A stretch of 64,000 bases of DNA from Ponticaulis sp. (GCA_002692725.1 NZLU01000046.1:531747-595746); one strand, 5' to 3'; positions 16,478 to 25,994 are shown, numbered from the stretch's first letter. Made by a program: numbers and translations. The notes: generated by a model not told the origin, from the sequence alone.

Positions 16478-17605
16478 ATGACTGACATGGTTGTCACATC
16501 AGAAAAACCTGACCAGCCCATTGCCTGGGAACTGGCCCATCAATGGTCTCGCGCCTGGCGGGTCATCAAATGGCTGTTCACGGCTCTGGTGGTGCTCGCC
16601 TTCCTTCTGGTCATCGGTCAGATGTACCTGTTCTATGATCTCTTCTTTCGGATCCACCCGATACTTGGCATCAGCTTTGCCGCAATCCTGACCGGCCTGC
16701 TCATCTGGCTGATTGGCCGACCCATGATCTCTTTCTGGCGGACGCCAATTGCCGCCAAACCGCCTCCACCACCTCAGGACCCGTCTTTGCCGACGCGTGC
16801 TGAAGCCATCACACGGCTCAGATACGACCTGAAATACCTCAAAGCCCTCGCCAAAAACCCGGCAATGAGCGGAGATGCGAATGCGATACGCGCAGACATT
16901 GCGTCGGGCGAACTTCTTCTGGAAGATCTCAGATCGCGAGGCGCTGACGAACATAAAACGCTCCTGCAGGCGCTCCGCACCTATGAGCACACCCACATTG
17001 AAACCCGGCTGAAAGAGATCGACGCACGGGTCGATAAGCTGATCCATTCCGAAGCCGTGGGCGTAGGCCTTGCAACCACTGTCTCTATGAATGGCACAAT
17101 CGACGCGTTCATCGTGCTCTGGCGCAATGCCAATCTGGTCGCAAAGATCGCGCGGCTCTATTTCGGGCGCCCGAATTTTCGCGGAAGTCTGCTCGTCATC
17201 CGTGATGTCGCCGCAATGGTTGTGCTGAGTCGCGCGCTGGAAGACGTGACAGATCTGACGGGTGAAATTCTTGGCAGCGTGCTCGGACGCATGGGCGGCA
17301 TTGTCGCCGGCCCCTTAATGGATGGTGGCATCAACGCCATGATGACACTGAAGCTCGGCTATCTCGCCAAGCGGCGTTGCCGCAGTTTTGAAAGCTGGTC
17401 ACTTAAACAGGCGGGCGCCATCTCGAAAGAGGCCATGGAGGGCGTCAAGAAGGAATCCGGATCGGTAATCACCGACCTTATCAGCGCGAGCGGCGGCATT
17501 ACGAAAATCGCCTCCCGCGCTGGTGAAAAAGCCTGGCAGGGCTCCAAGAACGCCTGGTCTCAGGTGCAGGGCTGGTTTGGTCCCAAAACAGAGAAGCAGG
17601 GTTAA
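16478..17605 (+). CDS. DUF697 (YcjF-like) family membrane protein
   Basis: This 375-residue protein has two N-terminal membrane segments (about 30-50 and 60-80), a Pro-rich stretch (PPPPPQDP), a charged helical region, and a C-terminal DUF697 domain. That domain carries the typical STTVSMNGTIDAFIVLWRN-like segment, a third hydrophobic region and the IARLYFGRP motif. DUF697 proteins of the YcjF type often pair with the GTPase-like YcjX, which is not adjacent here. The function is unknown; an envelope-stress role is only a suggestion from E. coli context. Confidence 0.82.
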   Translation: MTDMVVTSEKPDQPIAWELAHQWSRAWRVIKWLFTALVVLAFLLVIGQMYLFYDLFFRIHPILGISFAAILTGLLIWLIGRPMISFWRTPIAAKPPPPPQDPSLPTRAEAITRLRYDLKYLKALAKNPAMSGDANAIRADIASGELLLEDLRSRGADEHKTLLQALRTYEHTHIETRLKEIDARVDKLIHSEAVGVGLATTVSMNGTIDAFIVLWRNANLVAKIARLYFGRPNFRGSLLVIRDVAAMVVLSRALEDVTDLTGEILGSVLGRMGGIVAGPLMDGGINAMMTLKLGYLAKRRCRSFESWSLKQAGAISKEAMEGVKKESGSVITDLISASGGITKIASRAGEKAWQGSKNAWSQVQGWFGPKTEKQG

Positions 17606-17696
17606 ATCCAGAAAATTGGGCCAGCTTCTCTTCAACTAATCAAATCGCCAGAATTAAAGAGCTGACGAAATCACCGTTGCAGCTTAATGTTGCAGC

Positions 17697-18356
17697 ATGA
17701 ATGCTTTTATACTGCCCCTCTTTCTCTTACTGCACTCGCAAGGCGCATACCTGCCACCCGATGCGTTCGTCGACACCCCTGATGACCAGGAATATCAGGA
17801 CTTTATGGAAGAGATTTACGGAAGTATTTTCGCTGACCTGGGAAAAGAGTCGCTTTGGAAGCTGTCCCAGACCGATAGCAATGCCGAAGCCTATCGTCTA
17901 CTTGTCATCGCGCCGGGGACAACTCCCACTGTCTTTCACTTGTACAAAACAAGTGCCAATGGATGGTCCCTAGAAGTCACTCGGCTAGAGTACGATTCCG
18001 ACGATAACGGAACAATTGTTGAGTTTATTAAAATTGCACCGGATCAGACTTCCGCATTGAAAATCAAGTCACTCTTTCAGTCCAATACTGTTTGGGACTA
18101 TCCTACAGCTTACGACTTCACTGCTGATTGTCCGCCTCCCAATCCAGATGGAACTCAGAATTGCGTTGTCGTTTGCTCCCATTCAGCAATCTATCTCCTG
18201 GAGCGTGTCGAGAACGGGCAATATGCATTTCGCGATGAGAATAAATGCCCAAGAGATAGAGGCGCAGATGTCGTGCCCATAATCAACGCCTTTGGTCGAA
18301 GTGCATATCCGGAAGGACACGAACTTCTCGAACGATTTCTGTGGTGGGCAGAGTAA
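17697..18356 (+). CDS. Exported protein of unknown function
   Basis: This 219-residue protein has a short hydrophobic N-terminus (about 1-17, NAFILPLFLLLHSQGA) that could act as a signal peptide. The mature part has strongly acidic patches and four cysteines around 150-190 (DCPPPNPDGTQNCVVVCSH ... NKCPRD), which may form disulfides. No family is recognised. The start codon at 17697 has no strong ribosome site, and the composition is more AT-rich than its neighbours. It stands just upstream of a decayed gene. Confidence 0.62.
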   Translation: MNAFILPLFLLLHSQGAYLPPDAFVDTPDDQEYQDFMEEIYGSIFADLGKESLWKLSQTDSNAEAYRLLVIAPGTTPTVFHLYKTSANGWSLEVTRLEYDSDDNGTIVEFIKIAPDQTSALKIKSLFQSNTVWDYPTAYDFTADCPPPNPDGTQNCVVVCSHSAIYLLERVENGQYAFRDENKCPRDRGADVVPIINAFGRSAYPEGHELLERFLWWAE

Positions 18357-18539
18357 TGATCGGCATTTCTCAAAAGGGTCGGCTCGAGGTCCGAAATCTG
18401 CAACTCACAACCTGTTTGTGTCTGGGAAAAGCGTAACAGCGGCCACTTGGGTCTTAATACCAGCCAGCAAATTCTGTTCTCTTGGCGCCTGCCGAAAACA
18501 AGTGCGAAGAAAAGCAATACGAGGTTCTGGGAGGAACTC

Positions 18540-19137
18540 ATGAAATTTGTCTCCAACTCGGCGCTCGCTGCCATGGTTTCTTTGTTGGGAGTTGGCTGCG
18601 CGCAAGAGCAAACGCCAATACTGACAACTTAGTCTTCCCAAACTCCAACCGCCCCCAACGGCCCAATCATCTCCGGCGCAAACTGGCATCATGTGAAGAT
18701 CATTTCCGTCGATCCGAACGCCTCTGCTGCTTTCTACGCAAGGTTTTTCGGGATTGCCGGACGCAATGGCCGGCGCCCTCTCGCAGCACATTACCACGGC
18801 CGTTATCCAGAATGGTCCGTCAGCCTCACTCTTATTCGATCAGGTCAATATGATCATTTATCCAGTTGAGCTTTCTCAGAGCAATTTTCCGGAAGCTTGG
18901 CATGGCGTCACCTAGCTCCAGTCACCTCTCGGCGATGTGAATGACCATATCGGCATCACGGTGGAAGACCTCGATGAAGCTTTAAGAGTTTTCACAGAAA
19001 ATGGTGTCGCCATTCTGGCTGGAGCGAAAGACTATACTGATAGCATGCGGCATGCCTTTGTTGTCGGGCCGGACAACATCGCAATCGAACTTCTGGAAAC
19101 ATTCGATCCAAAAAATAGCGGCAACACCGGCCCCTGA
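18540..19137 (+). pseudogene. Decayed VOC-fold lipoprotein gene
   Basis: ATG 18540 opens a lipoprotein signal (LLGVGCAQEQ) but meets TAG at 18630-18632. The same frame continues with VOC-like sequence (WHHVKIISVDPNASAAFYARFFG) up to about 18750. After a frameshift, the next frame continues with SASLLFDQVNMIIYP, hits TAG at 18913-18915, and then reads DHIGITVEDLDEALRVFTENG through FVVGPDNIAIELLE to TGA at 19137. Two nonsense codons plus one frameshift in an otherwise coherent exported VOC protein make this a clear pseudogene, probably recent given the intact remaining blocks. Confidence 0.85.
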
Positions 19138-19142
19138 TCATA

Positions 19143-19352
19143 CTACATGTCCAGATCTTCTTTCAGAATGGTCATCTGGAATTGATAAGAGGTTTCCCCC
19201 TCTTCTTCGATCTTGAACAGCAGCGCGACGAACTCGTCGCCCAGATAGACTTCGAGGGAATCATCAGTTTTGTCGCGTTGCATAAAGCGCAAATTCGGAT
19301 TGACCTTATTCTTGAGATAGGTCTCGACGCGTTTAGTTTCATCAGGGCTCAT
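19143..19352 (-). CDS. DUF3126 family protein
   Basis: This 69-residue soluble protein has the DUF3126 pattern: an N-terminal helix (SPDETKRVETYLKNK), a basic strand, then DSLEVYLGDEFVALLFK and a terminal YQFQMTILKEDLD. The family is small, uncharacterised and common beside cysE in alphaproteobacteria, as here. ATG 19352 has an AGAAGGA site at 7-base spacing; the upstream GTG 19382 is less likely. Confidence 0.85.
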   Translation of the reverse strand: MSPDETKRVETYLKNKVNPNLRFMQRDKTDDSLEVYLGDEFVALLFKIEEEGETSYQFQMTILKEDLDM

Positions 19353-19464
19353 ACCAGCGTCCTTCTGTTTCGTTTCTGGCACAAACTAGTCTGTTTTGCT
19401 GGTTTGAATAAACCACCAAAACGCGAGTTCGTGGAATTAGGGAAAGGGGCAGCCTTTAAAGGGA

Positions 19465-20307
19465 TCAGACGCTCGGGTCAAACTCGTCCACGATAAAGGA
19501 CTGATCCATATTCTCAGCTTTGCCGCAGCACGGACCGCCCACTGGCTTGGCAGGAACACCCGCCACCGTGCAATTGTCATCAACCTCATTCAGCACCACG
19601 CTGCCTGCACCGATGCGCGCGCCATCGCCAATCCGGATATTGCCGAGCACTTTCGCGCCGACACTGACCAGAACGCCGTTTCCGATCTTCGGATGCCGGT
19701 CGCCGAATTCCTTACCCGTCCCGCCAAGCGTAACCCCTTGCAGGATCGACGTATCGTCGCCGACAACAGCCGTCTCACCGATCACAATGCCGGTCGCATG
19801 GTCAAACATGACGCCCGAGCCGATCTGCGCGGCCGGGTGAATATCGACATTGAAAAGCTCAGCCACGCGTGACTGGAAGAAAAAGGCGAGCGTGTCGCGG
19901 CCTTCATTCCAGAGCCAGTGCGCAACCCGATGGGTTTGCAGTGCCTGAAAGCCTTTGAAAAACAGGAAGGGCTGAAGGAAGGACCTGCAGGCAGGGTCAC
20001 GGTCCAGCACCGCGCTCATATCGCGCTCAGCGGCCCGGGCGAGGCTTTCATCACTTTCGTATGCGTCTTCAAATATCTCACGAATCTGGAGGGCATTCAT
20101 TTCAGAGCCCGACAGCTTCTGCGCCAGATAATAGGACAGCGCATCATGCAGATGGTCATGGCTGAGGATCGCCGCGTTGAGAAGGCTTGCAAGCGTCGGC
20201 TCCTCCGCCGCACTGGCCGCTGCTTCAAATCGCAACCGTTTCCAGACCGGTGCCGGCGTCGCTTCGCTCAGATCTTCAGTGCTGATTGCTTCCAGTTTTG
20301 TCGTCAT
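19465..20307 (-). CDS. cysE: Serine O-acetyltransferase CysE
   Basis: This enzyme acetylates L-serine with acetyl-CoA, the committing step of cysteine synthesis. The 280 residues comprise an N-terminal helical domain and a left-handed beta-helix of hexapeptide repeats. FNVDIHPAAQIGSG and FDHATGIVIGE carry the catalytic D155 and H170, and DRHPKIG supplies H205; these align with D143, H158 and H193 of E. coli CysE. The C-terminal tail that can dock into cysteine synthase ends in DEFDPSV rather than the usual Ile, which may weaken complex formation. Confidence 0.95.
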   Translation of the reverse strand: MTTKLEAISTEDLSEATPAPVWKRLRFEAAASAAEEPTLASLLNAAILSHDHLHDALSYYLAQKLSGSEMNALQIREIFEDAYESDESLARAAERDMSAVLDRDPACRSFLQPFLFFKGFQALQTHRVAHWLWNEGRDTLAFFFQSRVAELFNVDIHPAAQIGSGVMFDHATGIVIGETAVVGDDTSILQGVTLGGTGKEFGDRHPKIGNGVLVSVGAKVLGNIRIGDGARIGAGSVVLNEVDDNCTVAGVPAKPVGGPCCGKAENMDQSFIVDEFDPSV

Positions 20308-20331
20308 CTCACATCTGCCTTTCGGGCCTGC

Positions 20332-20922
20332 TCAGATATCGAGAAAGCAGCGTGCGATCTCTTCAGGAAGTTGCCCAGTATGCGCCAAGTAGTGAGCCCG
20401 AGACAACATCGCAACCGTAAACATATCGGTGAGTTTTCCTTGATCCATCATGTCGAAGACCTGTTTCAACGGCAGATGGCGCACCTCCAGCAATTCAGTT
20501 TCGTCCCGCCGCGCCGCGCAAGGCCGCAAATTGTGAGCAATATAGGCAAAGCCAAGCTCGTCCGTCACAGAGTTCGAAAACTGGACATTCTCCAGGATGG
20601 GAATGTAAGTTTCGGCCTCGCGCCCGATTTCTTCAGCAAGCTCACGTCTGGCGCTTTCAAGCGGCGCCTCCGCCCGGGGACCACCGCCTTCCGGCAATTC
20701 CCAGGAATAGTCGTCAAAACAATAGCGGTGCTGTCCGACAAGCCAGGTCCAGCCACTCTCATCAATCGGCAAAATGCCAATCGCGAGGTTCTTCATGTGA
20801 ACCTTGCCGTAGATTCCCTTGTTTCCGGTCGGCGCAATCACATCCGCATGCTCAAGACTGATCCACGGATTTTCATAGACTTTTTCCGCGTTCAGTACCG
20901 TCCAGCGTTTTGACTTCGTCAT
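20332..20922 (-). CDS. Nudix hydrolase (ADP-ribose pyrophosphatase-like)
   Basis: This 196-residue protein has a Nudix box, GGGPRAEAPLESARRELAEEIG (pattern G-x5-E-x7-REL-x-EE-x-G). The N-terminal beta strands and the position of the box fit ADP-ribose/NADH-type pyrophosphatases, which form dimers and cleave nucleoside-diphosphate sugars. The conserved SNSVTDELGFAYIA segment after the box supports this. ATG 20922 opens the conserved part; the frame extends to 20997 but would overlap the divergent nitroreductase. The gap to cysE is 24 bases, so the two may be cotranscribed. Confidence 0.85.
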   Translation of the reverse strand: MTKSKRWTVLNAEKVYENPWISLEHADVIAPTGNKGIYGKVHMKNLAIGILPIDESGWTWLVGQHRYCFDDYSWELPEGGGPRAEAPLESARRELAEEIGREAETYIPILENVQFSNSVTDELGFAYIAHNLRPCAARRDETELLEVRHLPLKQVFDMMDQGKLTDMFTVAMLSRAHYLAHTGQLPEEIARCFLDI

Positions 20923-20990
20923 CCCCGCTCCCAATATGAAGGGCACATCCCGGTGCCGCACCGCACAGCATTTCAGACTTGGTTTAATAC

Positions 20991-21623
20991 ATGACAAATC
21001 TGCCTTTCCAGCTCCCGGACATCAATGAAAGGCTGTCACCGACGCCTAACGGAGTCATTTCGCTTGCCAACGCAATCTCCCGGCGACGGAGCACGCCCAT
21101 CAAGATGATGAATCCTGATGGCGCAGGCCCGGAGGGCGCCGTTCTGGAAAACATTCTTTCGGCTGCCATGCGCGTGCCCGACCATCGTAAACTCGAACCC
21201 TGGCGAATGATCGTGATCAAGGGCAATGCGCGCCTCAAACTCGGCAAAGAACTCGCTGAGCGCTATCTTGAACTCCATCCGGATGCGAGCGACGCATCAT
21301 TGATCGAAGAGACCAACCGCCTCCTACGCGCACCGGTTTGTGTGACAGTGGTCTCCTCACCCGATCACGCGCACAAAACACCCGTCTGGGAGCAGGAACT
21401 CTCGGCCGGAGCCTTGTGCATGAATTTGCTTTACGCCGCCCACGCGTCCGGATTTGCCGCGAGCTGGATCTCAGAATGGTGGGCGTTTGATCCGGAAATC
21501 GATCGCGTGCTTGGTCTGACGGAAAATGAGCGGATAGCCGGTCACATATTTCTAGGCACGGCATTAGGCGAACTTGCCGAACGGCCGCGACCTTCGGCAG
21601 AGAACAAAGTCAGCTATTTTTAG
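20991..21623 (+). CDS. Nitroreductase family protein (YdjA-like)
   Basis: This 210-residue FMN-dependent nitroreductase starts its fold with AISRRRSTPIKMM. It has the FMN-phosphate site PDHRKLEPWRMIVIKG (about 64-79) and the C-terminal HIFLGTALGE. The short form lacking a long insert and the DHRKLEPWR motif match the YdjA subgroup, which has an open active site and uncertain physiological substrates. It is divergent from the Nudix gene with 68 bases between start codons, and convergent with queF. Confidence 0.88.
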   Translation: MTNLPFQLPDINERLSPTPNGVISLANAISRRRSTPIKMMNPDGAGPEGAVLENILSAAMRVPDHRKLEPWRMIVIKGNARLKLGKELAERYLELHPDASDASLIEETNRLLRAPVCVTVVSSPDHAHKTPVWEQELSAGALCMNLLYAAHASGFAASWISEWWAFDPEIDRVLGLTENERIAGHIFLGTALGELAERPRPSAENKVSYF

Positions 21624-21629
21624 GCTCGC

Positions 21630-22097
21630 CTAGCCACGCCCGCGATAGGGTGCGACACCGGTCTCCGGCACCCACAGGCCCTTGGGCGGTTCATCTGACT
21701 GCCAGAAGACATCAATCGGAATCCCGCCGCGCGGATACCAATAGCCTGCAATCCGGAACCATTTCGGCGCGAGAAGCTCATTCAAACGCTTCGCGATATA
21801 GATGGTGCAATCCTCATGAAACGCGCCATGATTGCGGAAGCTCTGAAGAAACAATTTCAGGCTTTTGCTCTCAACCAGCCACTCGCCCGGCGCATAGTCG
21901 ATCACAATATGGGCAAAGTCTGGTTGCCCCGTCACCGGACAGAGCGAGGTGAACTCCGGCGCCACAAATCGCGCACAATAAAGCGTATCCGGATGCGGGT
22001 TTGGCACACGTTCGAGCACCGCCTCTTCGGGCGAAGAGGCTGCATCGACTTTTTCGCCAAGTTGGCCAAGGCCAGTGAGATCAGATTTGTCCGTCAC
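21630..22097 (-). CDS. queF: NADPH-dependent 7-cyano-7-deazaguanine reductase QueF
   Basis: This enzyme reduces preQ0 to preQ1 in queuosine biosynthesis. The 155-residue unimodular form has the catalytic Cys in [10 protein letters not shown] (C53, with D60 nearby) and the QueF motif [15 protein letters not shown] (77-91). HEDC around 94-97 completes the active site. The start codon overlaps the stop codon of the upstream antiporter gene by 4 bases (ATGA), so the two are coupled, although they have no obvious functional link. Confidence 0.95.
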   Translation of the reverse strand: MTDKSDLTGLGQLGEKVDAASSPEEAVLERVPNPHPDTLYCARFVAPEFTSLCPVTGQPDFAHIVIDYAPGEWLVESKSLKLFLQSFRNHGAFHEDCTIYIAKRLNELLAPKWFRIAGYWYPRGGIPIDVFWQSDEPPKGLWVPETGVAPYRGRG

Positions 22098-23068
22098 GAT
22101 GCTGGTCCGGTTAGAAGGAGGATCATGTAGAGCACATAGCCCGACAGAAGGACTGCGCCTTCCCAGCGAGCAAGTCTCCGGAAGGTATACGCAAATACCA
22201 GAAGAAAGATCACCGACAACACGACGGCACCAAGATCACGGGCAACACTGATCTGCTCAAGCGGCACGCTGAATGGCATAATGCCCGCTGTCACCCCCAG
22301 AATGCCCAGAACGTTGAAGGTGTTGGAACCAAGCACGTTTCCCAGGGCGACATCAGGCTTTTTCTTGAGAGCTGCGATTGTACAGGTCACCAGCTCAGGC
22401 AGTGAGGTGCCTATCGCAACAATGGTAATGCCAATGACCGTCTCAGACAGGCCAATCATACGCGCAAGCTGAACGCTTCCGGATATCAGCCAGTTCGCCC
22501 CCAGTACAATGCCAGCAAGCCCACCAAGCGTCATGATCAGAGCGAGCCAGATCGGCAAATGCGCGTCCATGACCTCGGCCTCGCCTCGATGCATTTCAGC
22601 GGTATCGCTATTCCCCTGTTCTAACTTTCGGTCGCTGACAAAACTGAAAATGATCATTCCGACCAAAGTCAGAAAAAGAAGAATGCCGGTAAAGCGTGTC
22701 GTAAACCCATTGAAATAGATAAGACTGACCAGGGCGATCGACGCAATCACCATGAATACACCATCGCGGGCGAGCGCTTTCGGGTTGGACGCGATCGGAT
22801 AGATAAGGGCAGCAACACCCAACACCAGAAGAATATTGGCAATGTTGGAGCCGATCACATTCCCGATGGCGATACCGGGGCTACCCGCCGATACCGCATT
22901 GAGGGACGCGACCAACTCAGGCGCAGACGTACCAAAGCCGACCAGAACCGCGCCAATAAACAGATCAGACACACCGAGCTTTCGAGCGACACCGACAGCG
23001 CCTCGGACAAGAATTTCTCCACCCACGATCAGCCCGAGCAGACCGCCGATGATCAACAACCACATCAT
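22094..23068 (-). CDS. Calcium/sodium antiporter (CaCA family, YrbG-like)
   Basis: This 324-residue protein has about ten membrane segments and two inverted alpha-repeats, as in cation exchangers. Repeat 1 has [15 protein letters not shown] plus [16 protein letters not shown]; repeat 2 has [19 protein letters not shown] plus [16 protein letters not shown]. These supply the conserved acidic and Asn/Ser ion ligands. A cytosolic loop of about 35 residues separates the halves. I use ATG 23068 because it starts the first membrane helix; the frame open to 23179 would overlap the divergent SDR gene. Confidence 0.92.
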   Translation of the reverse strand: MMWLLIIGGLLGLIVGGEILVRGAVGVARKLGVSDLFIGAVLVGFGTSAPELVASLNAVSAGSPGIAIGNVIGSNIANILLVLGVAALIYPIASNPKALARDGVFMVIASIALVSLIYFNGFTTRFTGILLFLTLVGMIIFSFVSDRKLEQGNSDTAEMHRGEAEVMDAHLPIWLALIMTLGGLAGIVLGANWLISGSVQLARMIGLSETVIGITIVAIGTSLPELVTCTIAALKKKPDVALGNVLGSNTFNVLGILGVTAGIMPFSVPLEQISVARDLGAVVLSVIFLLVFAYTFRRLARWEGAVLLSGYVLYMILLLTGPAS

Positions 23069-23172
23069 GTATTCGAACTCGACTTTTCGTTTGATGTCCT
23101 TATGGACGAGTGAGACGCATCGGCCAAGCCGTAAGCCGTACGAATAAATGGGAAGAAGCGGGAGGATTTCAA

Positions 23173-23988
23173 ATGGCACTCACAACAGATCTTTCAGGTC
23201 GCGTGGCAATCGTCACCGGATCTGCCACAGGCCTTGGTGCCAGCATTGCGTTGCGCCTCGCGGAAGCTGGCGCGTCTGTTGTCATCAACTATTCTCGAAG
23301 CTCCACAGAAGCCGAAAAAACAGCAGATGAGTGCCGCGCACTGGGGGCGCAGGTGCATTGTGTTCAGGCGGATGTGTCCGAAGACGCAGATTGCCGAAAA
23401 CTCGCTCAAGTGGCCGCACCTTATGGACGCCTCGACATTCTGGTGAACAATGCCGGCATCACCAAGCAAGTCCCCAATCATGCCGACCTTGCCGGGCTCG
23501 ATAAGGATGATTTTCTTCGCCTCTACGCCGTGAACGTTGTCGGCCCCTTCATGATGGTGCGCGCCTGTGAGGATTTGCTGAAGGCGTCTTATGCGCAGAC
23601 CGGTATATCTGCAGCCGTTCTCAACACCTCCTCTATCGCAGGCGTGATGGGCATTGGATCATCGGTGGCTTATGCGGCGTCCAAAGGCGCGTTCAACACC
23701 ATGACGCTCTCTCTGGCGCGCGCACTTGCGCCCGCCATTCGCGTCAATGCCATCTGTCCTGGCTTCATCGGCACACGCTGGTTCAAGGATTATATGGGCG
23801 ATGACAAATATGAGCGGATGGAAAATTCCGTAAAGAACGCCACGCCTCTGCAGGTCGCGTCCGGCCCGGATGACATTGCCGACGCGGCCATGTTCTTCCT
23901 CACTGATGCATCGCGTCATGTGACCGGCGAAACGCTGATCACCGATGCCGGAACGCATCTTGGTGGCGCACCCATGAAGGCCCGCTAA
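23173..23988 (+). CDS. SDR family oxidoreductase
   Basis: This 271-residue short-chain dehydrogenase has the cofactor motif TGSATGLGASIA near residue 14, NNAG at about 92-95, a catalytic Ser in NTSSIAG, and YAASK. The C-terminal IRVNAICPGFIGTRWF and ETLITDAGTHL fit the classical family; acetoacetyl-CoA reductase-like or 3-oxoacyl reductase-like roles are possible, but the substrate is unknown. ATG 23173 follows a strong GGAGGA site. It is divergent from the antiporter gene. Confidence 0.9.
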   Translation: MALTTDLSGRVAIVTGSATGLGASIALRLAEAGASVVINYSRSSTEAEKTADECRALGAQVHCVQADVSEDADCRKLAQVAAPYGRLDILVNNAGITKQVPNHADLAGLDKDDFLRLYAVNVVGPFMMVRACEDLLKASYAQTGISAAVLNTSSIAGVMGIGSSVAYAASKGAFNTMTLSLARALAPAIRVNAICPGFIGTRWFKDYMGDDKYERMENSVKNATPLQVASGPDDIADAAMFFLTDASRHVTGETLITDAGTHLGGAPMKAR

Positions 23989-23990
23989 TA

Positions 23991-24042
23991 AAAATGGGTC
24001 CGGATGTAGAGTCCGGACCCATATAGTCTGGCATTCGCCAGA
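23991..24042. terminator. Tandem hairpins between convergent SDR and mlaC genes
   Basis: The first stem, ATGGGTCCGGA (23994-24004) with TCCGGACCCAT (24012-24022), is a perfect 11-bp hairpin. On the minus strand it runs into TTTTTATTA, so it terminates the mlaC side. A second stem, TCTGGC/GCCAGA (24027-24042), follows at once. Confidence 0.8.
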
Positions 24043-24062
24043 TGCATGTCAGATGAACGAAA

Positions 24063-24620
24063 TCACAGCTCAGCAGCGAGTGCCGCTACATCACCGCCAT
24101 TGGCATCAAGCTTGGCGTCGAACTGAGCCCGCTGCTCCAGGGCCAACCACATATCCATGGCTTCGACGTCAACGATCTTCCATTCGCCATCAATTTTATT
24201 GAGACGCCAGTTTACCTCAGACAGATTGTCTGCATCGCCGGTGACCTCAGTCTCGATCACCATGTCTTCAGCATCGCGCTCAATCTTGTTGGTGACCTTG
24301 AACGAGACGTTCTCCATATCACCAAGATGGGTCTGCAATTGCTCACCCAGATAACCTTTAAATGCCGTCTGGAACGCAGTCATCTCGTCCTCTGAAGCGC
24401 TGCGAGCATTCTTTCCGAGAACAAATCGACCGACTTGCTCGACGGCAATCATGTCGAGAAACTCTTCAGCCTCTCCAGCCTGCAATATGCCATCTTCCAG
24501 ATAGGTTGCGAGGCGTTCGTTCGCGATCTCGATAACGCCCTCAGGCTCATAGCTGGTATTTGCCCAACCTGGCAGCGCGAGTGCAGTCGCCATTGCGGCA
24601 GTGATCAAAACAGTTTTCAT
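24063..24620 (-). CDS. MlaC/Ttg2D family ABC transporter substrate-binding protein
   Basis: This 185-residue periplasmic protein has a signal peptide (about 1-20, ending PGWA). The mature part fits MlaC: helices containing FLDMIAVEQVGRFVLGKNAR and FQTAFKGYLGEQLQTHLGD, then beta strands VIETEVTG, NWRLNKIDGEWKIVDVEAM and a C-terminal helix. MlaC ferries phospholipids between outer and inner membranes. The other mla genes are not here, so it is an orphan copy or belongs to a hopanoid- or toluene-tolerance-type variant of the system. Confidence 0.88.
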   Translation of the reverse strand: MKTVLITAAMATALALPGWANTSYEPEGVIEIANERLATYLEDGILQAGEAEEFLDMIAVEQVGRFVLGKNARSASEDEMTAFQTAFKGYLGEQLQTHLGDMENVSFKVTNKIERDAEDMVIETEVTGDADNLSEVNWRLNKIDGEWKIVDVEAMDMWLALEQRAQFDAKLDANGGDVAALAAEL

Positions 24621-24684
24621 TATTAGATGTCCTGTTGCGTGTGTATGAGAACCAGAACGAAGTCGTGATCATTCAGTTCCAAGA

Positions 24685-24912
24685 CTATTGGTTGGAAACT
24701 GAATCGCCATCCGACAGGTCTTCGACGAAATCTTCGGTTGCATCTCCGGCTTCATTGACAGCGCGTTCGGTCTTCTCAGCAGCTTGCGCAAGCTCGGTGT
24801 CCATGCGCTGGCCTGCGCCCTCAAACGAGCCTTCCTGAATGTAGAAATAACCAAGTGCGCCGACGAAGACGATCAGCGTCAAAACAAGAATAGAACTTAG
24901 AAACCTACCCAT
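24685..24912 (-). CDS. Small single-pass membrane protein
   Basis: This 75-residue protein has an N-terminal membrane segment (about 4-24, LSSILVLTLIVFVGALGYFYI) and a charged helical tail (ELAQAAEKTERAVNEAGDATEDFVEDL). The tail resembles YtxH- or apolipoprotein-like amphipathic helices. ATG 24912 is favoured by a GGAGGG site just upstream; ATG 24924 lies before that site. It precedes mlaC by 64 bases on the same strand and may share its transcript. The function is unknown. Confidence 0.68.
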   Translation of the reverse strand: MGRFLSSILVLTLIVFVGALGYFYIQEGSFEGAGQRMDTELAQAAEKTERAVNEAGDATEDFVEDLSDGDSVSNQ

Positions 24913-25265
24913 ATTACCCTCCATGAATGTGACAGAAGGATAACGAGGTCAGCGGTAATTTGTTCCCTAGATTGGGGCTAACCATGTGCACTAAAGACAC
25001 AGATTTCAATTAACTCCTGAATTTTGCGTAATATTTGCCGGAGCCCGATTGATGGACAAGCGGGCAGATACCTGCCCACGTGTTGGGCAGTGTTAGCGGT
25101 TTTCGGGCCGCGAGGCGCCATTTCATTGCATTTCTATGACGCTGCACAAAAAACTTCGTTCCGAGCAATCGCGGTTTCTTTTGTGATTCTGGTTACGCCT
25201 TTTCGCAATGGTCCGCCTGCTCGTACGGTTCCACCGTGCGAACCAACTTAAAAATGGGGAAAAAT
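24913..25265. other. Upstream region of the TorF-type porin gene
   Basis: No gene is convincing in these 353 bases. A small perfect hairpin, CTGCCCA (25072-25078) with TGGGCAG (25084-25090), lies about 175 bases before the porin start codon, so a structured 5' leader is possible. I cannot place a promoter with confidence. Confidence 0.4.
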
Positions 25266-25928
25266 ATGATCCGGAAAATCTTGCTTGCTGGTTGCGCCAG
25301 CGCTGCAATCGCAACGCCTGCCATGGCTCAGGAAATTGAAGTCTCAGGCAATATTGCAATCCAAACTGAATATGTCTGGCGTGGTGTCACCCAGTCTAAT
25401 GGCGACCTCGCCGTTTCTGGCGGTTTCGACCTCGCATCTGGGAATTTCTACGCTGGTACCTGGATGTCGAACGTTGACTTCGAGGACTCGTCTGACACGA
25501 ACATCGAGTGGGACTTCTACGCTGGCTTCGGTAACAGCTTCGGCGACACCACAGCGTGGTGGGACGTTGGTATCATTTACTACGCTTACCCAGATTCCGG
25601 CGATCTCGATTATGATTTCGTCGAGCTTTATGGCGGCGTTGGTAACGACTTCGACAACGGTTTCGGCGTTTCCGGTTACATTTACTGGGACCCAGACAAT
25701 GAGAGCTTCTACGTTGAAGGCGCTGCTGGCTTCGCAGTCACCGATTCCTTCGGTGTCGACGCGTCTATCGGTAACTATTCCTTCGATGGCGGCGGCGACT
25801 ACACAGCGTTCAGCTTTGGCGGAACCTACTCTACGCCAGTCGGCGTAGACCTCGATCTGCGCTACTGGGATGCTGACGCGTCTGGTGTCGACGATACATT
25901 CGTGCTCACCGTGTCTAAATCTCTGTAA
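25266..25928 (+). CDS. TorF family putative porin
   Basis: This 220-residue outer-membrane protein has a signal peptide (about 1-22, ending AMAQE), and then a beta-barrel-like pattern of alternating aromatic and polar strands: EVSGNIAIQTEYVWRGVTQSN, SGNFYAGTWMSNVDF, FYAGFGNSF. It ends in the outer-membrane signature with a terminal hydrophobic residue (FVLTVSKSL). The YVWRG motif and size fit the TorF/TIGR02001 family. The Asp-rich loops suggest cation preference. It has its own terminator and a long upstream region. Confidence 0.88.
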   Translation: MIRKILLAGCASAAIATPAMAQEIEVSGNIAIQTEYVWRGVTQSNGDLAVSGGFDLASGNFYAGTWMSNVDFEDSSDTNIEWDFYAGFGNSFGDTTAWWDVGIIYYAYPDSGDLDYDFVELYGGVGNDFDNGFGVSGYIYWDPDNESFYVEGAAGFAVTDSFGVDASIGNYSFDGGGDYTAFSFGGTYSTPVGVDLDLRYWDADASGVDDTFVLTVSKSL

Positions 25929-25966
25929 GACACCTGCCATATCTCCAGTCTGACTGGACGATGGAA

Positions 25967-25994
25967 GGCCGTATCCGACAGGATGCGGCCTTTT
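25967..25994 (+). terminator. Terminator of the porin gene
   Basis: A 10-bp stem GGCCGTATCC (25967-25976) with GGATGCGGCC (25981-25990, one G-T pair) and a GACA loop is followed by TTTTCATTT. It lies 38 bases after the stop codon. Confidence 0.85.
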
